From Clostridiaceae bacterium (GTDB lineage Bacteria; Bacillota; Clostridia; UBA1212; DUPL01), in assembly GCA_012838385.1 (NCBI GenBank), contig DUPL01000023.1:62001-126000 (forward strand): a DNA stretch of 64,000 nt, in the 5' to 3' direction. Positions 44,169-52,149 of the stretch are shown piece by piece; position 1 is the first letter of the stretch, and each line of letters opens with the position of its first letter. Under the pieces are notes generated by a model. That model worked only from the letters and a program-made list of their open reading frames with translations. It was not told where the DNA came from and did not search any database. A program made the translations under genes and the position numbers.

Positions 44169-45322
44169 ATTCTCTCTCCTCTAAGTTCATTTTGTATTGC
44201 CTTAACTGCCATACCACTTTCAAACTTGTATCCTTCCTTCTCCAGGCATATCTCAAGGGCCGAGAAAGTCTTAATAATATCCGTACCAGAACAATAACCA
44301 CAGTGGCCTATCCTGAAGATATTACCCTTCAGCTTGCCCTGGCCGCCTGTTATCATTATATCAAACTCATTGTTCATCCTGTTTATGACGTTTTTAATAT
44401 TGATTCCCTCAGGCGCCCTTACAGCCGTAATTATATACGATGAATCCTTTTCATCAGGCAGAAGTTCAAGTCCCAGGGCTTTTACCCCCTTCTGGGTTGC
44501 AAGGGCTAGCCTTCTATGCCTTTCATATATATTCTCGAGCCCCTCTTCCATTATAAGTTTTAGTGCCTCGGCTTGTGCCATCATTGTTGTTATGGCTGGA
44601 GTGTATGGAGGATTTGCTCCCAATCCCTCTATTCCAGCTTTGTATTTTTTCAAGTCAAAATAGAATTTGGGAATATTGCTGCTTTTTGCAGCATTCCATG
44701 CCTTTTCACTTAGCGCAATAAAACCAAGCCCGGGAGGTGCCATTAATGCTTTCTGGGAACCTGCAACAACACAGTCAATACCCCATTCGTCAAAACGCAT
44801 TTCAAGACCTCCAAGAGCGCTGATTGCGTCCACGCACAATAATATATCAGTATCTCTTGTAAGTTCGCTTATTGCCTTTATATCATTTGAAACTCCTGTT
44901 GAAGTCTCATTGTGAGTTATAAGGATACCTTTGATATCCTTTTCCTTGTCAAGTATTGCCTTAATATCTTCCTTGACAGCAGCCTTGCCCCATTCATAAT
45001 CCAGTCTTATGACATCAAGGCCAAAGCATTGTGCTATCTTTGCAAACCTGTCTCCAAAATTCCCTATGCTAACTGCCAATACTTTGTCGTTAACGGAAAA
45101 CAAATTGGATACACAAGCCTCCATTGCCCCCGACCCTGACGAAGCGAGAGTAATTACAACTTGTTTAGTTCCATAAACATGTTTTAAACCTTGCTGCAAT
45201 GCATCTAATGTTTGTTCAAAATCTTTTGTCCTATGATGAATAATTTGCCGTCGCATTACTTCAAGAACGCTAGGCGGCAACATGGTAGGACCTGGTGTCA
45301 TCAGCAGTTTTTCAGTTGTCAT
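44165..45322 (-). CDS. Class V aminotransferase, likely phosphoserine-type partner of SerA
   Basis: PLP-dependent aminotransferase of the serine-glyoxylate/alanine-glyoxylate/PucG subgroup. The 385 residues start LLMTPGPTMLPPSVL, contain SGSGAMEAC (cofactor binding, about 62-70), D165 in CVDAISALGG, and the Schiff-base Lys191 in AGSQKALMAPPGL. Fused translationally by overlap to serA, it is very likely the transaminase of the serine pathway, as this class replaces SerC in some clostridia and archaea. Direct serine-glyoxylate activity remains possible. Confidence 0.85.
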   Translation of the reverse strand: MTTEKLLMTPGPTMLPPSVLEVMRRQIIHHRTKDFEQTLDALQQGLKHVYGTKQVVITLASSGSGAMEACVSNLFSVNDKVLAVSIGNFGDRFAKIAQCFGLDVIRLDYEWGKAAVKEDIKAILDKEKDIKGILITHNETSTGVSNDIKAISELTRDTDILLCVDAISALGGLEMRFDEWGIDCVVAGSQKALMAPPGLGFIALSEKAWNAAKSSNIPKFYFDLKKYKAGIEGLGANPPYTPAITTMMAQAEALKLIMEEGLENIYERHRRLALATQKGVKALGLELLPDEKDSSYIITAVRAPEGINIKNVINRMNNEFDIMITGGQGKLKGNIFRIGHCGYCSGTDIIKTFSALEICLEKEGYKFESGMAVKAIQNELRGERI

Positions 45323-45373
45323 TCAGATAGCCTCCTGTAATAAGAAATGCCATGTAAATGGCTATTTAGCATG

Positions 45374-45440
45374 AATTGCTTTCAAGCAACTGCTTGCAAG
45401 CAATTTAGAATATAATAATGTAAACTTAAATGTGTGTCAA
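45374..45440 (-). promoter_or_regulatory. Promoter of the serine operon with stacked dyads downstream
   Basis: -35 TTGACA (45440-45435), 17-base spacer, -10 TATTAT (45417-45412). From 45405 to 45374, just after the start of transcription, lies AATTGCTT...AAGCAATT (8-bp arms), with further TTGCTT/AAGCAA copies and the palindrome GCTTGCAAGC inside. This looks like an operator for a dimeric or tetrameric repressor. No known serine riboswitch pattern is seen. Confidence 0.6.
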
Positions 45441-45452
45441 GTGGAGGATTCC

Positions 45453-45483
45453 AAAAAAAACAAGCTGGATTGTTTAATCCAGC
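45453..45483 (-). terminator. Terminator of the pgeF-yugP operon
   Basis: Perfect 8-bp stem GCTGGATT/AATCCAGC (45483-45476 and 45471-45464), then UUGUUUUUUUU in minus-strand RNA, 24 bases after the yugP stop. Confidence 0.88.
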
Positions 45484-45506
45484 CTGCCTTTATCCTTATT
45501 CAAAAT

Positions 45507-46196
45507 CTAATCCCTGCGGCCTCTTGTCAAAAGAAGCAGTCTCAAAAGCTGTGCGATTGAAAGCGCCAATGCGGCAACATACGTCATGGCAGCAGCCCAT
45601 AAAACCCTTTTAGTCCCGTTAAGTTCAGCCTGGTCAAGAATACCTCTGTCGAGCGCCTGTATGGCCCTTCTGGAAGCATTCAACTCAACAGGAAGTGTGA
45701 TCAACTGGAACAAAGCAACACTTGCAAACAAAACAATTCCAATGGTAACAAGTTGTCCAAATCCCATAACCAACCCTATAAGAACCAGAGGCCAGGAAAT
45801 CATTGAACCGATGTTTGCAACAGGAACAAACGCATTGCGTACCATAATTGGCGCATAATTTCGATGATACTGAATAGCATGACCTACCTCATGACAGGCA
45901 ATTCCCAGAGCAGCTACACTTGTACTGTTGTATACACCATCCGACAGCCTAATTACATTCTCCTTAGGACTATAATGGTCTGTCAGATTTCCTCTTACGT
46001 GTTCCACCCTTACATCATATATGCCGTTTTCCCTCAGAACCTTTTCAGCTATTTGTGCTCCTGTATACCCACTTCTGCTTCTTACCTGCGAATAGCGGTT
46101 GTATGTGGACTGCAGTTTTACTTGTATTATCATTGATGCCACCAAAACAGGAAGCACCAGCACTACATACCAGTAGTCAATGAAAAAATAAGGCAT
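45507..46196 (-). CDS. yugP: YugP-type membrane zinc metallopeptidase
   Basis: The 229-residue membrane protein has one N-terminal span (about 8-25), the HExxH motif HEVGH (His102, Glu103, His106) and three further C-terminal spans. LSDGVYNSTSVAALGIACHEVGHAIQY is typical of the YugP/neutral zinc metallopeptidase 2 family; the physiological substrate is unknown. AGGAGG precedes the ATG by seven bases. It is the last gene of the operon before a strong terminator. Confidence 0.9.
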   Translation of the reverse strand: MPYFFIDYWYVVLVLPVLVASMIIQVKLQSTYNRYSQVRSRSGYTGAQIAEKVLRENGIYDVRVEHVRGNLTDHYSPKENVIRLSDGVYNSTSVAALGIACHEVGHAIQYHRNYAPIMVRNAFVPVANIGSMISWPLVLIGLVMGFGQLVTIGIVLFASVALFQLITLPVELNASRRAIQALDRGILDQAELNGTKRVLWAAAMTYVAALALSIAQLLRLLLLTRGRRD

Positions 46197-46895
46197 TTAT
46201 ACACCTCCTATTTCTTTTGTAATTGTCTCAATACATTTTCTTACCATTTCTTCCCTATCTACTACAAGCATACTTTCATACTTTTTCTTGAATTCTTCCG
46301 AAACTTCACACATGTTGTATCTACATACAATTCTGCAACCAGAATCAGGGATGTACACATTGTCATCCACGGTTATTATTGAAAAATATTCACCTTTGTA
46401 TTCTGCAATAACAACCGTATCAGTCTCAACCCTTATCTCAACATCAAAAAGAATGTCAATCAATTCTGAGACAACAATGCCGGTTGCTTTTATCTTTTTT
46501 TGAAAATCTGTTAATACAATCAAAACCAAAATCTCGGTATATGTAAAATTTGTCTTGTTTTCATCCAATATATCAGGATTTATTTCCTTTATTCGTAAGA
46601 TCTCACCCAAGGAAAACCTTCTGTTTGTTGTTTCGGGGGATATTAGCTTCTCCACTTTATCCAAACTGTATTTCTCCTTGTACCTAAGTATGTCCCTTAT
46701 CCTGGTTACAATCAATTTCCGGGGGAAAACAGTTATTTGCCCAGTCCGGGTCACCTTTTTCACGAACCACTCCTTGGGTATAAGTCCTTTTCTTTTCCAG
46801 CTGTATAACTGACTGCTGGTAATATGCATGGTTCCAAGAAGCTCCAGTTTGGATATATATTCCCTGCCAATATCTCTTTTAGAATGTATATCCAT
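46197..46895 (-). CDS. yhbD: YhbD-type (DUF4004) MerR-like helix-turn-helix protein
   Basis: A 232-residue protein with an N-terminal MerR-like DNA-binding region (SKLELLGTMHITSSQLYSWKRKGLIPKEWFVKKVTRTGQITVFPRK), typical of YhbD/DUF4004. The C-terminal part is a mixed alpha/beta region of unknown role. I prefer ATG at 46895 because the N-terminus then matches the family. A TTG at 46931 would overlap rluD, and neither start has a clear SD. It directly abuts yugP: its stop is adjacent to the yugP RBS region. Confidence 0.75.
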   Translation of the reverse strand: MDIHSKRDIGREYISKLELLGTMHITSSQLYSWKRKGLIPKEWFVKKVTRTGQITVFPRKLIVTRIRDILRYKEKYSLDKVEKLISPETTNRRFSLGEILRIKEINPDILDENKTNFTYTEILVLIVLTDFQKKIKATGIVVSELIDILFDVEIRVETDTVVIAEYKGEYFSIITVDDNVYIPDSGCRIVCRYNMCEVSEEFKKKYESMLVVDREEMVRKCIETITKEIGGV

Positions 46896-46923
46896 ATAAT
46901 AAATTTTATCATAATAAAATTTA

Positions 46924-47871
46924 TCAGTCAAATTTATTCAAAAGCTCGTAAAACTCCTTCGGCATATCGCTTTTAAAGCTCATGAACTCCTTCGTCCTCG
47001 GATGTACAAACTCCAAATTGTATGCATGCAGGAGCTGTCCAGGCATTCCTCTTGTGTCCTTTCTGCCATACACGGGATCTCCTACAACCGGATACCCAAT
47101 ATATGAAAGATGCACTCTTATCTGGTGGGTTCTGCCTGTTTCCAATGTACACTCCAGCAGTGTAAACTCATTATACCTTTCTATTACAGTATAATAAGTT
47201 CTTGCCTCCTTGCCATTCCTGACATCAACCGCCATTTTCTTTCTATCAGTCTTGTGTCTTCCAATTGGCGCATCTATATGGCCTTTGTTTTCCATAACCT
47301 GTCCCTCCACCAGAGCCATGTATTTTCTTGTAACCCGTCTCTCCTTTATTTCACTCGACAAAAACAAATGGGACATATTGTTCTTGGCCACCACCATGAG
47401 ACCAGTGGTATCCTTGTCAAGCCTGTGCACAATACCCGGTCTTATGGTACCTCCAATATCCGACAGATCCTTGCAGTGATACAAAAGAGCATTAACCAAG
47501 GTTCCTGAATGGTTGCCAGCCGCAGGATGTACCACCATTCCCCTCTCCTTGTTAACCACCACAATATCTTCATCTTCATAAACTATTTCAACGGGTATGT
47601 TCTCAGGTTTTGCCTCCAGCTCCGCAGGCTCCTTGAATTGAACATCGAAAAGGTCATTTTCCTTGACCTTTTCGTTTGCCTTGACAACTTTTCCCTTTCT
47701 TGTTACAAGCCCATCTTTTATGAGTTTCTGTACATAGCTTCTACTGATGGCATCAAAATAGTCTGCCAAATACTCGGTTAGAAAAACATCCAGTCTTTCG
47801 CCCTGATATTCAGCACTTACTACCGCTTCAATATATTCCATATCCTCCATGTCATCATTGTACACCGGCAT
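46924..47871 (-). CDS. rluD: Ribosomal large-subunit pseudouridine synthase, RluD family
   Basis: Makes pseudouridines in 23S rRNA (helix 69 for E. coli RluD). The 315 residues contain an S4 RNA-binding domain (RLDVFLTEYL...SRSYVQKLIKDGLV, about 26-56) and the RluA-type catalytic domain with the Asp152 motif PGIVHRLDKDTTG. ETGRTHQIRVHLSYIGYPVVGDPVYG is also diagnostic. The ATG at 47871 overlaps the end of lspA by 17 bases; starting at a later Met (47850 or 47841) would also be consistent with the family. lspA-rluD is a common neighbour pair. Confidence 0.93.
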   Translation of the reverse strand: MPVYNDDMEDMEYIEAVVSAEYQGERLDVFLTEYLADYFDAISRSYVQKLIKDGLVTRKGKVVKANEKVKENDLFDVQFKEPAELEAKPENIPVEIVYEDEDIVVVNKERGMVVHPAAGNHSGTLVNALLYHCKDLSDIGGTIRPGIVHRLDKDTTGLMVVAKNNMSHLFLSSEIKERRVTRKYMALVEGQVMENKGHIDAPIGRHKTDRKKMAVDVRNGKEARTYYTVIERYNEFTLLECTLETGRTHQIRVHLSYIGYPVVGDPVYGRKDTRGMPGQLLHAYNLEFVHPRTKEFMSFKSDMPKEFYELLNKFD

Positions 47872-48406
47872 CTTCCTCTTCTGATGATTTTTTGCTTCTT
47901 ACCTTCAACTTCTGAATAAACACAAAATTGTTAAACAAAGGCTGATTTTCCTTATGTATGAATAATACATAGATAATCATCAAAATACATCCAATTACGA
48001 TGCACATATCTGCTAAATTGAATACTGGAAAATCGTATCCGAATATGTCAAATGACAAGAAATCTACCACATAGCCAAGTCTTACACGGTCAATCAGATT
48101 CCCTACTGCTCCAGCAAGAATCAAAGACAATGATGTTTTTAAAAACAACGATCTAGCCTTAGGTATCAAAGCAATAATTACAAGAGACGCAACAGCGGAT
48201 ATTATCGTAAGATAGAAAGTTCCATCTGAAAATATTCCCCAGGCAGCCCCTGTGTTTTTCCAATAAACCAGTTCAAAAAAACCTGGAATCACTTCAATAC
48301 CGCTACCATATGGTATCCTTGATGAAACTATTATTTTGAAAATCTGATCCGCTATTATCAGCAGAATGCTAACTACAAAAAACATCTCATTCCTCCACTT
48401 ATTCAT
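47855..48406 (-). CDS. lspA: Lipoprotein signal peptidase (signal peptidase II)
   Basis: Cleaves signal peptides of diacylglyceryl-modified prolipoproteins in the membrane. The 183 residues have four spans and the catalytic aspartates in GNLIDRVRLGYVVDFLSF and FNLADMCIVIG. The C-terminal tail is a longer, hydrophilic stretch than usual (about 155-183). Its start overlaps the stop of an upstream lipoprotein gene (ATGA), linking the enzyme to a substrate protein. Confidence 0.95.
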   Translation of the reverse strand: MNKWRNEMFFVVSILLIIADQIFKIIVSSRIPYGSGIEVIPGFFELVYWKNTGAAWGIFSDGTFYLTIISAVASLVIIALIPKARSLFLKTSLSLILAGAVGNLIDRVRLGYVVDFLSFDIFGYDFPVFNLADMCIVIGCILMIIYVLFIHKENQPLFNNFVFIQKLKVRSKKSSEEEDAGVQ

Positions 48407-50004
48407 TCCTCTATAATCCCTTCAGTAAACATATGCAGGTTTCCAAAATTGTCCAACAGACTCCAGAAGTTGTACTCTGCATCCTTGCCGTATATCTTTT
48501 CTGAAATCACTATTGCTTCCTGGGATATATAAAGACCCATTATAGGAAGATCATCATCCAATATACCCTTTATCCTGGTCATATCATCCAGGATGGAGTC
48601 CTTTTCAAACAAACCTGCCAAAAGACCGTCAAGTTCTTCATTCGTATATCCACTAAGATTCATGACTCCCTCCGTTGCAAACAAGGGTTCAATATCTGGC
48701 CAGGATCCGATATAGAAACTTAAGAGCGCACATGAAAAATTGTTGCTCGTTAAAGCTGTCTCAAAGTCCGCCTCGGTCTGATAGTTAATTGAAAATATTA
48801 TACCAATTTCCTCGACCTGTTTTTTTATGTTTTCCGCACATAGACGCATCTCCGTGTCAACAGACAAAACATTGACAGGAATCGTCAGTGGATATCTTCT
48901 TTGAGTATCGCTCGCTTTATACCAGTACCCGTCATCCAGCTTTCGATAACCGGCCCTTTCAAGGTATTCCACAGCTTTGTTCAAATCCCTCTCATACATG
49001 TGGGAAGATTCCTTTGTATATCTTGTGCCAGGCATGACCGGCCATGCAGCCTTTATGCCGTTACCCGACACGCTTGCATTAATTACCCTCTCAAAGTCAA
49101 TAATGTGCATAAGAGCTTTTCTAATATTCACATCCATTGCCACATTGTTGGTTCTTAAATTTGGAACAAGACATACATAATTCCTTCCAGTATATTTGTA
49201 GGATATGTATCCTGCCTTGTTCATATACCTTGTGACATTGGAACCTGTCAACAACAACAAATCACAGTTTGACTCATATTTAAGCCTTTCATTGTCAAAA
49301 AAGTGGATTTCCACAGTTTCAATATATGGTATTTTACCCCAATACTTGTCATTTGCCACAAGCACCATCTTGTTATCTTCCGTAATAATATGTCTGTACA
49401 TGGAAGTGCCTACAGCATTCTTATCAATTCCTGTTGCAGTTGCGGATACAATCGGGAATGTAAGTTTTCCCGCAACATACATATCAGGTTTCCTGAGCTT
49501 TATGCTGAAAGTATATTCATCTATAAGCGTGCATTCTTCAATATTAGCCACATTTGCACTGTAAAGGCTGTCGTTTTTCATAAGAAAATTAATTGTATGA
49601 ATGCAGTCAGCAGCTGAAAAAGCCTTGTCATCATGCCATACAACATCCTTCCTTAAACTTATCTCCCATGACATGCCCTTGTCCTGTGTCTTTGCACTGA
49701 CAGCAAGACAAGGAAGAACATTCTGCTGAAAGTCAAGTTTGAAAAGAGGATCGTAAACAAGATTTAAATAGTGCTTCATATCCTCATTGTCAGCTACCAG
49801 AGGATTAAGGGTTCGAAACTTCGAAACTCCCAATGTCACAGTGCCACCGCTGACAGGTTTTACCTTTAATTCTCCTACAGGAGTCGGCATCGGTTCATTA
49901 ATATTCATCGTTGGTTGGGGCGTTGTATTAACATCATTTGAATCTCCGCAGCCCGCTAAAAAAAGCATAACCATAACGACAACTGAGACTAAAACCCTTT
50001 TCAT
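48403..50004 (-). CDS. Extracellular solute-binding lipoprotein, family 5 (peptide type)
   Basis: A 533-residue lipoprotein with lipobox FLAGC (Cys19). The fold is the SBP_bac_5 type: KFRTLNPLVADNEDMKHYLNLVYDPLFKLDFQQNVLPCLA near the N-terminus, and WEISLRKDVVWHDDKAFSAADCIHTINF (the oligopeptide-binding signature region) at about 131-160. AYSNGWPDIEPLF-like SWPDIEPLFATEG occurs in the C-terminal lobe. No permease or ATPase genes lie nearby, so it is an orphan binding protein or a regulator partner. It is the second gene of the operon. Confidence 0.87.
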   Translation of the reverse strand: MKRVLVSVVVMVMLFLAGCGDSNDVNTTPQPTMNINEPMPTPVGELKVKPVSGGTVTLGVSKFRTLNPLVADNEDMKHYLNLVYDPLFKLDFQQNVLPCLAVSAKTQDKGMSWEISLRKDVVWHDDKAFSAADCIHTINFLMKNDSLYSANVANIEECTLIDEYTFSIKLRKPDMYVAGKLTFPIVSATATGIDKNAVGTSMYRHIITEDNKMVLVANDKYWGKIPYIETVEIHFFDNERLKYESNCDLLLLTGSNVTRYMNKAGYISYKYTGRNYVCLVPNLRTNNVAMDVNIRKALMHIIDFERVINASVSGNGIKAAWPVMPGTRYTKESSHMYERDLNKAVEYLERAGYRKLDDGYWYKASDTQRRYPLTIPVNVLSVDTEMRLCAENIKKQVEEIGIIFSINYQTEADFETALTSNNFSCALLSFYIGSWPDIEPLFATEGVMNLSGYTNEELDGLLAGLFEKDSILDDMTRIKGILDDDLPIMGLYISQEAIVISEKIYGKDAEYNFWSLLDNFGNLHMFTEGIIEE

Positions 50005-50007
50005 AAT

Positions 50008-50745
50008 CTATCCTTTCAAACAGGCAAGCGCAGCCATTGCGCCTTCGCCAGATTTGTTTCTTTTAGTGCCTCTTCGGTGAGAAAAGAACAAATCTTCATT
50101 ATGACATGTACATATGTCCATATCAATTATATTCTCCTCTCTGACTCCCTTATCCAACAGACCACGTATAATTACTCCTTTAAGGTCAATATTTCCCTCT
50201 GTAATGCAATCAGCATAATCTGGATATTTGCCAGCAAAGAGAGAGTATACATCATTTTTAACTTCAAAACAACTTTTGCAAATGCACGGACCTATGACAA
50301 TTTCCACATCCTCAGCCTTTGTACCGTATACCTCATTCATTTTATCAAGAACATGTATACTTATGCCGTCCAATGTTCCCTTCCAACCCGAATGGGCAAG
50401 CCCGATGCTTTTCGTTTTTTTATCATGGAAATATACAGGAACACAGTCAGCATGAATGGTAACAAGACAAATGCCAGGCACATTTGTCACAGATGCATCG
50501 CAAACAGGTTTTTCTCCTCTTATGTAGCTTTCGTCAGCAACAAAAATATCTGTCCCATGTGTCTGATTAAGTAAAACCATTCTGTCAACACTCATGTTGA
50601 ATGTATTGGCTATCATTTCAAATCTTTTATCAACATTCTGTTTGTTTTCTTCCCTTGTATGGCTCATATTACCTGTGTATCTTGTGGTAAATAACTGAAT
50701 TATATCGTTTTTCTCCTGATTTATACAAACTTGTCTCATAGGCAA
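50008..50745 (-). CDS. pgeF: Peptidoglycan editing factor PgeF (YfiH/DUF152 laccase-like family)
   Basis: A 245-residue protein of the YfiH family, once called polyphenol oxidase, which removes wrong amino acids (e.g. L-Ser at position 1) from UDP-MurNAc precursors in E. coli. The metal site is visible as HADCVPVYF and GLAHSGWKGT, with CKSCFEVKNDV and DLFFSHRRG carrying further residues. TTG at 50745 has a GGATGGGG site; the ATG at 50739 is an alternative. It opens the operon, followed by the binding protein three bases on. Confidence 0.9.
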   Translation of the reverse strand: MPMRQVCINQEKNDIIQLFTTRYTGNMSHTREENKQNVDKRFEMIANTFNMSVDRMVLLNQTHGTDIFVADESYIRGEKPVCDASVTNVPGICLVTIHADCVPVYFHDKKTKSIGLAHSGWKGTLDGISIHVLDKMNEVYGTKAEDVEIVIGPCICKSCFEVKNDVYSLFAGKYPDYADCITEGNIDLKGVIIRGLLDKGVREENIIDMDICTCHNEDLFFSHRRGTKRNKSGEGAMAALACLKG

Positions 50746-50749
50746 AATC

Positions 50750-50805
50750 TTGACCCCATCCTTTTAAAGTGATAATATTATATATCAAATCCAATATTTA
50801 TTCAA
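50750..50805. promoter_or_regulatory. Overlapping divergent promoters for pgeF and ymdB
   Basis: Minus strand: -35 TTGAAT (50805-50800), 17-base spacer, -10 TATAAT (50782-50777) for pgeF. Plus strand: -35 TTGACC (50750-50755), 17-base spacer, -10 TAATAT (50773-50778) for ymdB. The two -10 elements overlap. Confidence 0.6.
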
Positions 50806-50835
50806 ATAATACATGTAATTAGAAAGGTAAACGCT

Positions 50836-51612
50836 GTGAAAATACTTTTTATTGGGGACGTATTCGCACGTCCGGGACGTCAGGCACTAAATCTCTGGCT
50901 TAAAGATCTAATAAGCGAGCATGATATTGACTTTTGCATTGCCAACGGCGAAAATGCGGCACACGGAAAAGGTATCACAAAGCAAACTGCAGATGAAATA
51001 TACGCTAGTGGTGTGGATTTCATCACACTTGGAAACCATGCTTGGGGACAGAAAGATACTCTTTCGTTCATCGATGACTTCCCAATTGTAAGACCAGCAA
51101 ACATGTCAAAATCTCTTCCCGGCAAAGGCTGGTGTATTGTCAACACAAACAAGGGAGACATAGGCATTTTGAATCTTCAAGGGCGTGTCTTCATGGACCA
51201 TGTGGACAATCCCTTTGAATGTGCCACTGAATGTCTTCATGAAATGCGCCAGTATACAAATATCATTGTTGTGGATTTTCATGCGGAGGCCACGTCTGAA
51301 AAAATCGCATTGGCGCTGTATATAGACGGATTGTGTTCCTGCGTAATTGGCACCCACACTCATGTCCAGACAGCGGATGAACGCATTCTCCCAAACGGCA
51401 CTGCCTTCATTTCCGATGCCGGAATGACCGGACCAATACACAGTATAATTGGCATGGACATAAAATGTGTAATGGAGAAGTTTGTTCGCTCCATGCCTAC
51501 AAGATTCGAACCTGCAAAAGGCAGCTTTATGCTGAACGCTGTTGTAATAGATATTTGTGACAATTCAGGAGTTGCCAAAGATATCTACAGGATTTTTTTG
51601 AAACAAAGCTAA
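50836..51612 (+). CDS. ymdB: YmdB-type metallophosphoesterase
   Basis: A 258-residue dinuclear-metal phosphodiesterase of the TIGR00282/YmdB group, which in B. subtilis controls the biofilm/motility switch and has cAMP phosphodiesterase activity. The motifs are IGDVFARPGRQ (Asp), NGENAAHGKG, GNHAWGQKD, DFHAEATSEK and GTHTHVQTADE, giving the usual Asp/Glu/Asn/His ligands. GTG is the start, preceded by AGAAAGG. It is followed by spoVS and rny, the same neighbours as in Bacillus, but with rny reversed. Confidence 0.92.
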   Translation: MKILFIGDVFARPGRQALNLWLKDLISEHDIDFCIANGENAAHGKGITKQTADEIYASGVDFITLGNHAWGQKDTLSFIDDFPIVRPANMSKSLPGKGWCIVNTNKGDIGILNLQGRVFMDHVDNPFECATECLHEMRQYTNIIVVDFHAEATSEKIALALYIDGLCSCVIGTHTHVQTADERILPNGTAFISDAGMTGPIHSIIGMDIKCVMEKFVRSMPTRFEPAKGSFMLNAVVIDICDNSGVAKDIYRIFLKQS

Positions 51613-51614
51613 AG

Positions 51615-51655
51615 TCGGGAAATATTCAACTTGCCTAACTTTAGAATTTTCCCTC
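51615..51655 (+). terminator. Possible terminator after ymdB
   Basis: GGGAAATATTC (51618-51628) pairs with GAATTTTCCC (51644-51653) with one bulge across a 15-base loop, followed by a T-rich tract (TCCATTATTTATT). The poly-U is broken, so termination may be partial. Confidence 0.5.
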
Positions 51656-51727
51656 CATTATTTATTCATAAATAACGATATGATGCATATATATGTACCA
51701 CAAACACCCCACTATTTTGGGAAATAA

Positions 51728-51756
51728 TTGTATTGCTACATGTTTTTATTTAGAAT
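51728..51756 (+). promoter_or_regulatory. Promoter of spoVS
   Basis: -35 TTGTAT (51728-51733), 17-base spacer, -10 TAGAAT (51751-51756), 47 bases before the spoVS ATG. In B. subtilis spoVS is sigma-H controlled; I see no properly spaced sigma-H element here. Confidence 0.55.
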
Positions 51757-51802
51757 ATATAAAAACAATCAAAAAATAAAAAAATAATGGAGGGTACATA
51801 TT

Positions 51803-52084
51803 ATGGATGTATTAAAGGTATCAGCAAGATCAAATCCAGCTTCAGTAGCAGGTGCATTGGCAGGTGTTATCAGGGAAGTAGGTTCTGTCGATGTGCAGGC
51901 AATCGGCGCAGGTGCAATTAACCAGGCAATAAAGGCTATAGCAATTACCAGAGGGTATTTGGCTCCGACTGGAATCGAATTGGTATGCATGCCCGCTTTC
52001 GTTGACGTTTATCTTGAAGGCGAGGAACGTACGGGCATCAAACTTCATGTTGAAAGAAGAAATTATAGGGGTTATTGCGGATAA
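51803..52084 (+). CDS. spoVS: Stage V sporulation protein S
   Basis: A 93-residue Alba-like small DNA/RNA-binding-fold protein. MDVLKVSARSNPASVAGALAGVIREVG and GAGAINQAIKAIAITRGYLAP are near-invariant in the family. It influences septation and progress through sporulation in B. subtilis. The last residues (ERRNYRGYCG) form a short extension. ATG has a GGAGGG site. It is convergent with rny across a shared terminator. Confidence 0.96.
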   Translation: MDVLKVSARSNPASVAGALAGVIREVGSVDVQAIGAGAINQAIKAIAITRGYLAPTGIELVCMPAFVDVYLEGEERTGIKLHVERRNYRGYCG

Positions 52085-52107
52085 CCCAAAAAATTAGAAA
52101 CATACTT

Positions 52108-52144
52108 AAAAAAGAGAGTGAATCAATCACTCTCTTTTTTGTTT
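52108..52144. terminator. Bidirectional terminator between spoVS and rny
   Basis: Perfect 14-bp stem AAAAAAGAGAGTGA and its complement (52108-52121 and 52127-52140) with a 5-base loop and T/A tracts on both sides. Confidence 0.9.
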
Positions 52145-52149
52145 TCAAA

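Noticed and set aside
45340-45440. Riboswitch in the serine operon leader
   Set aside because: Only nested dyads and a small hairpin near the RBS are visible. No glycine, lysine, SAM or T-box motifs could be found.
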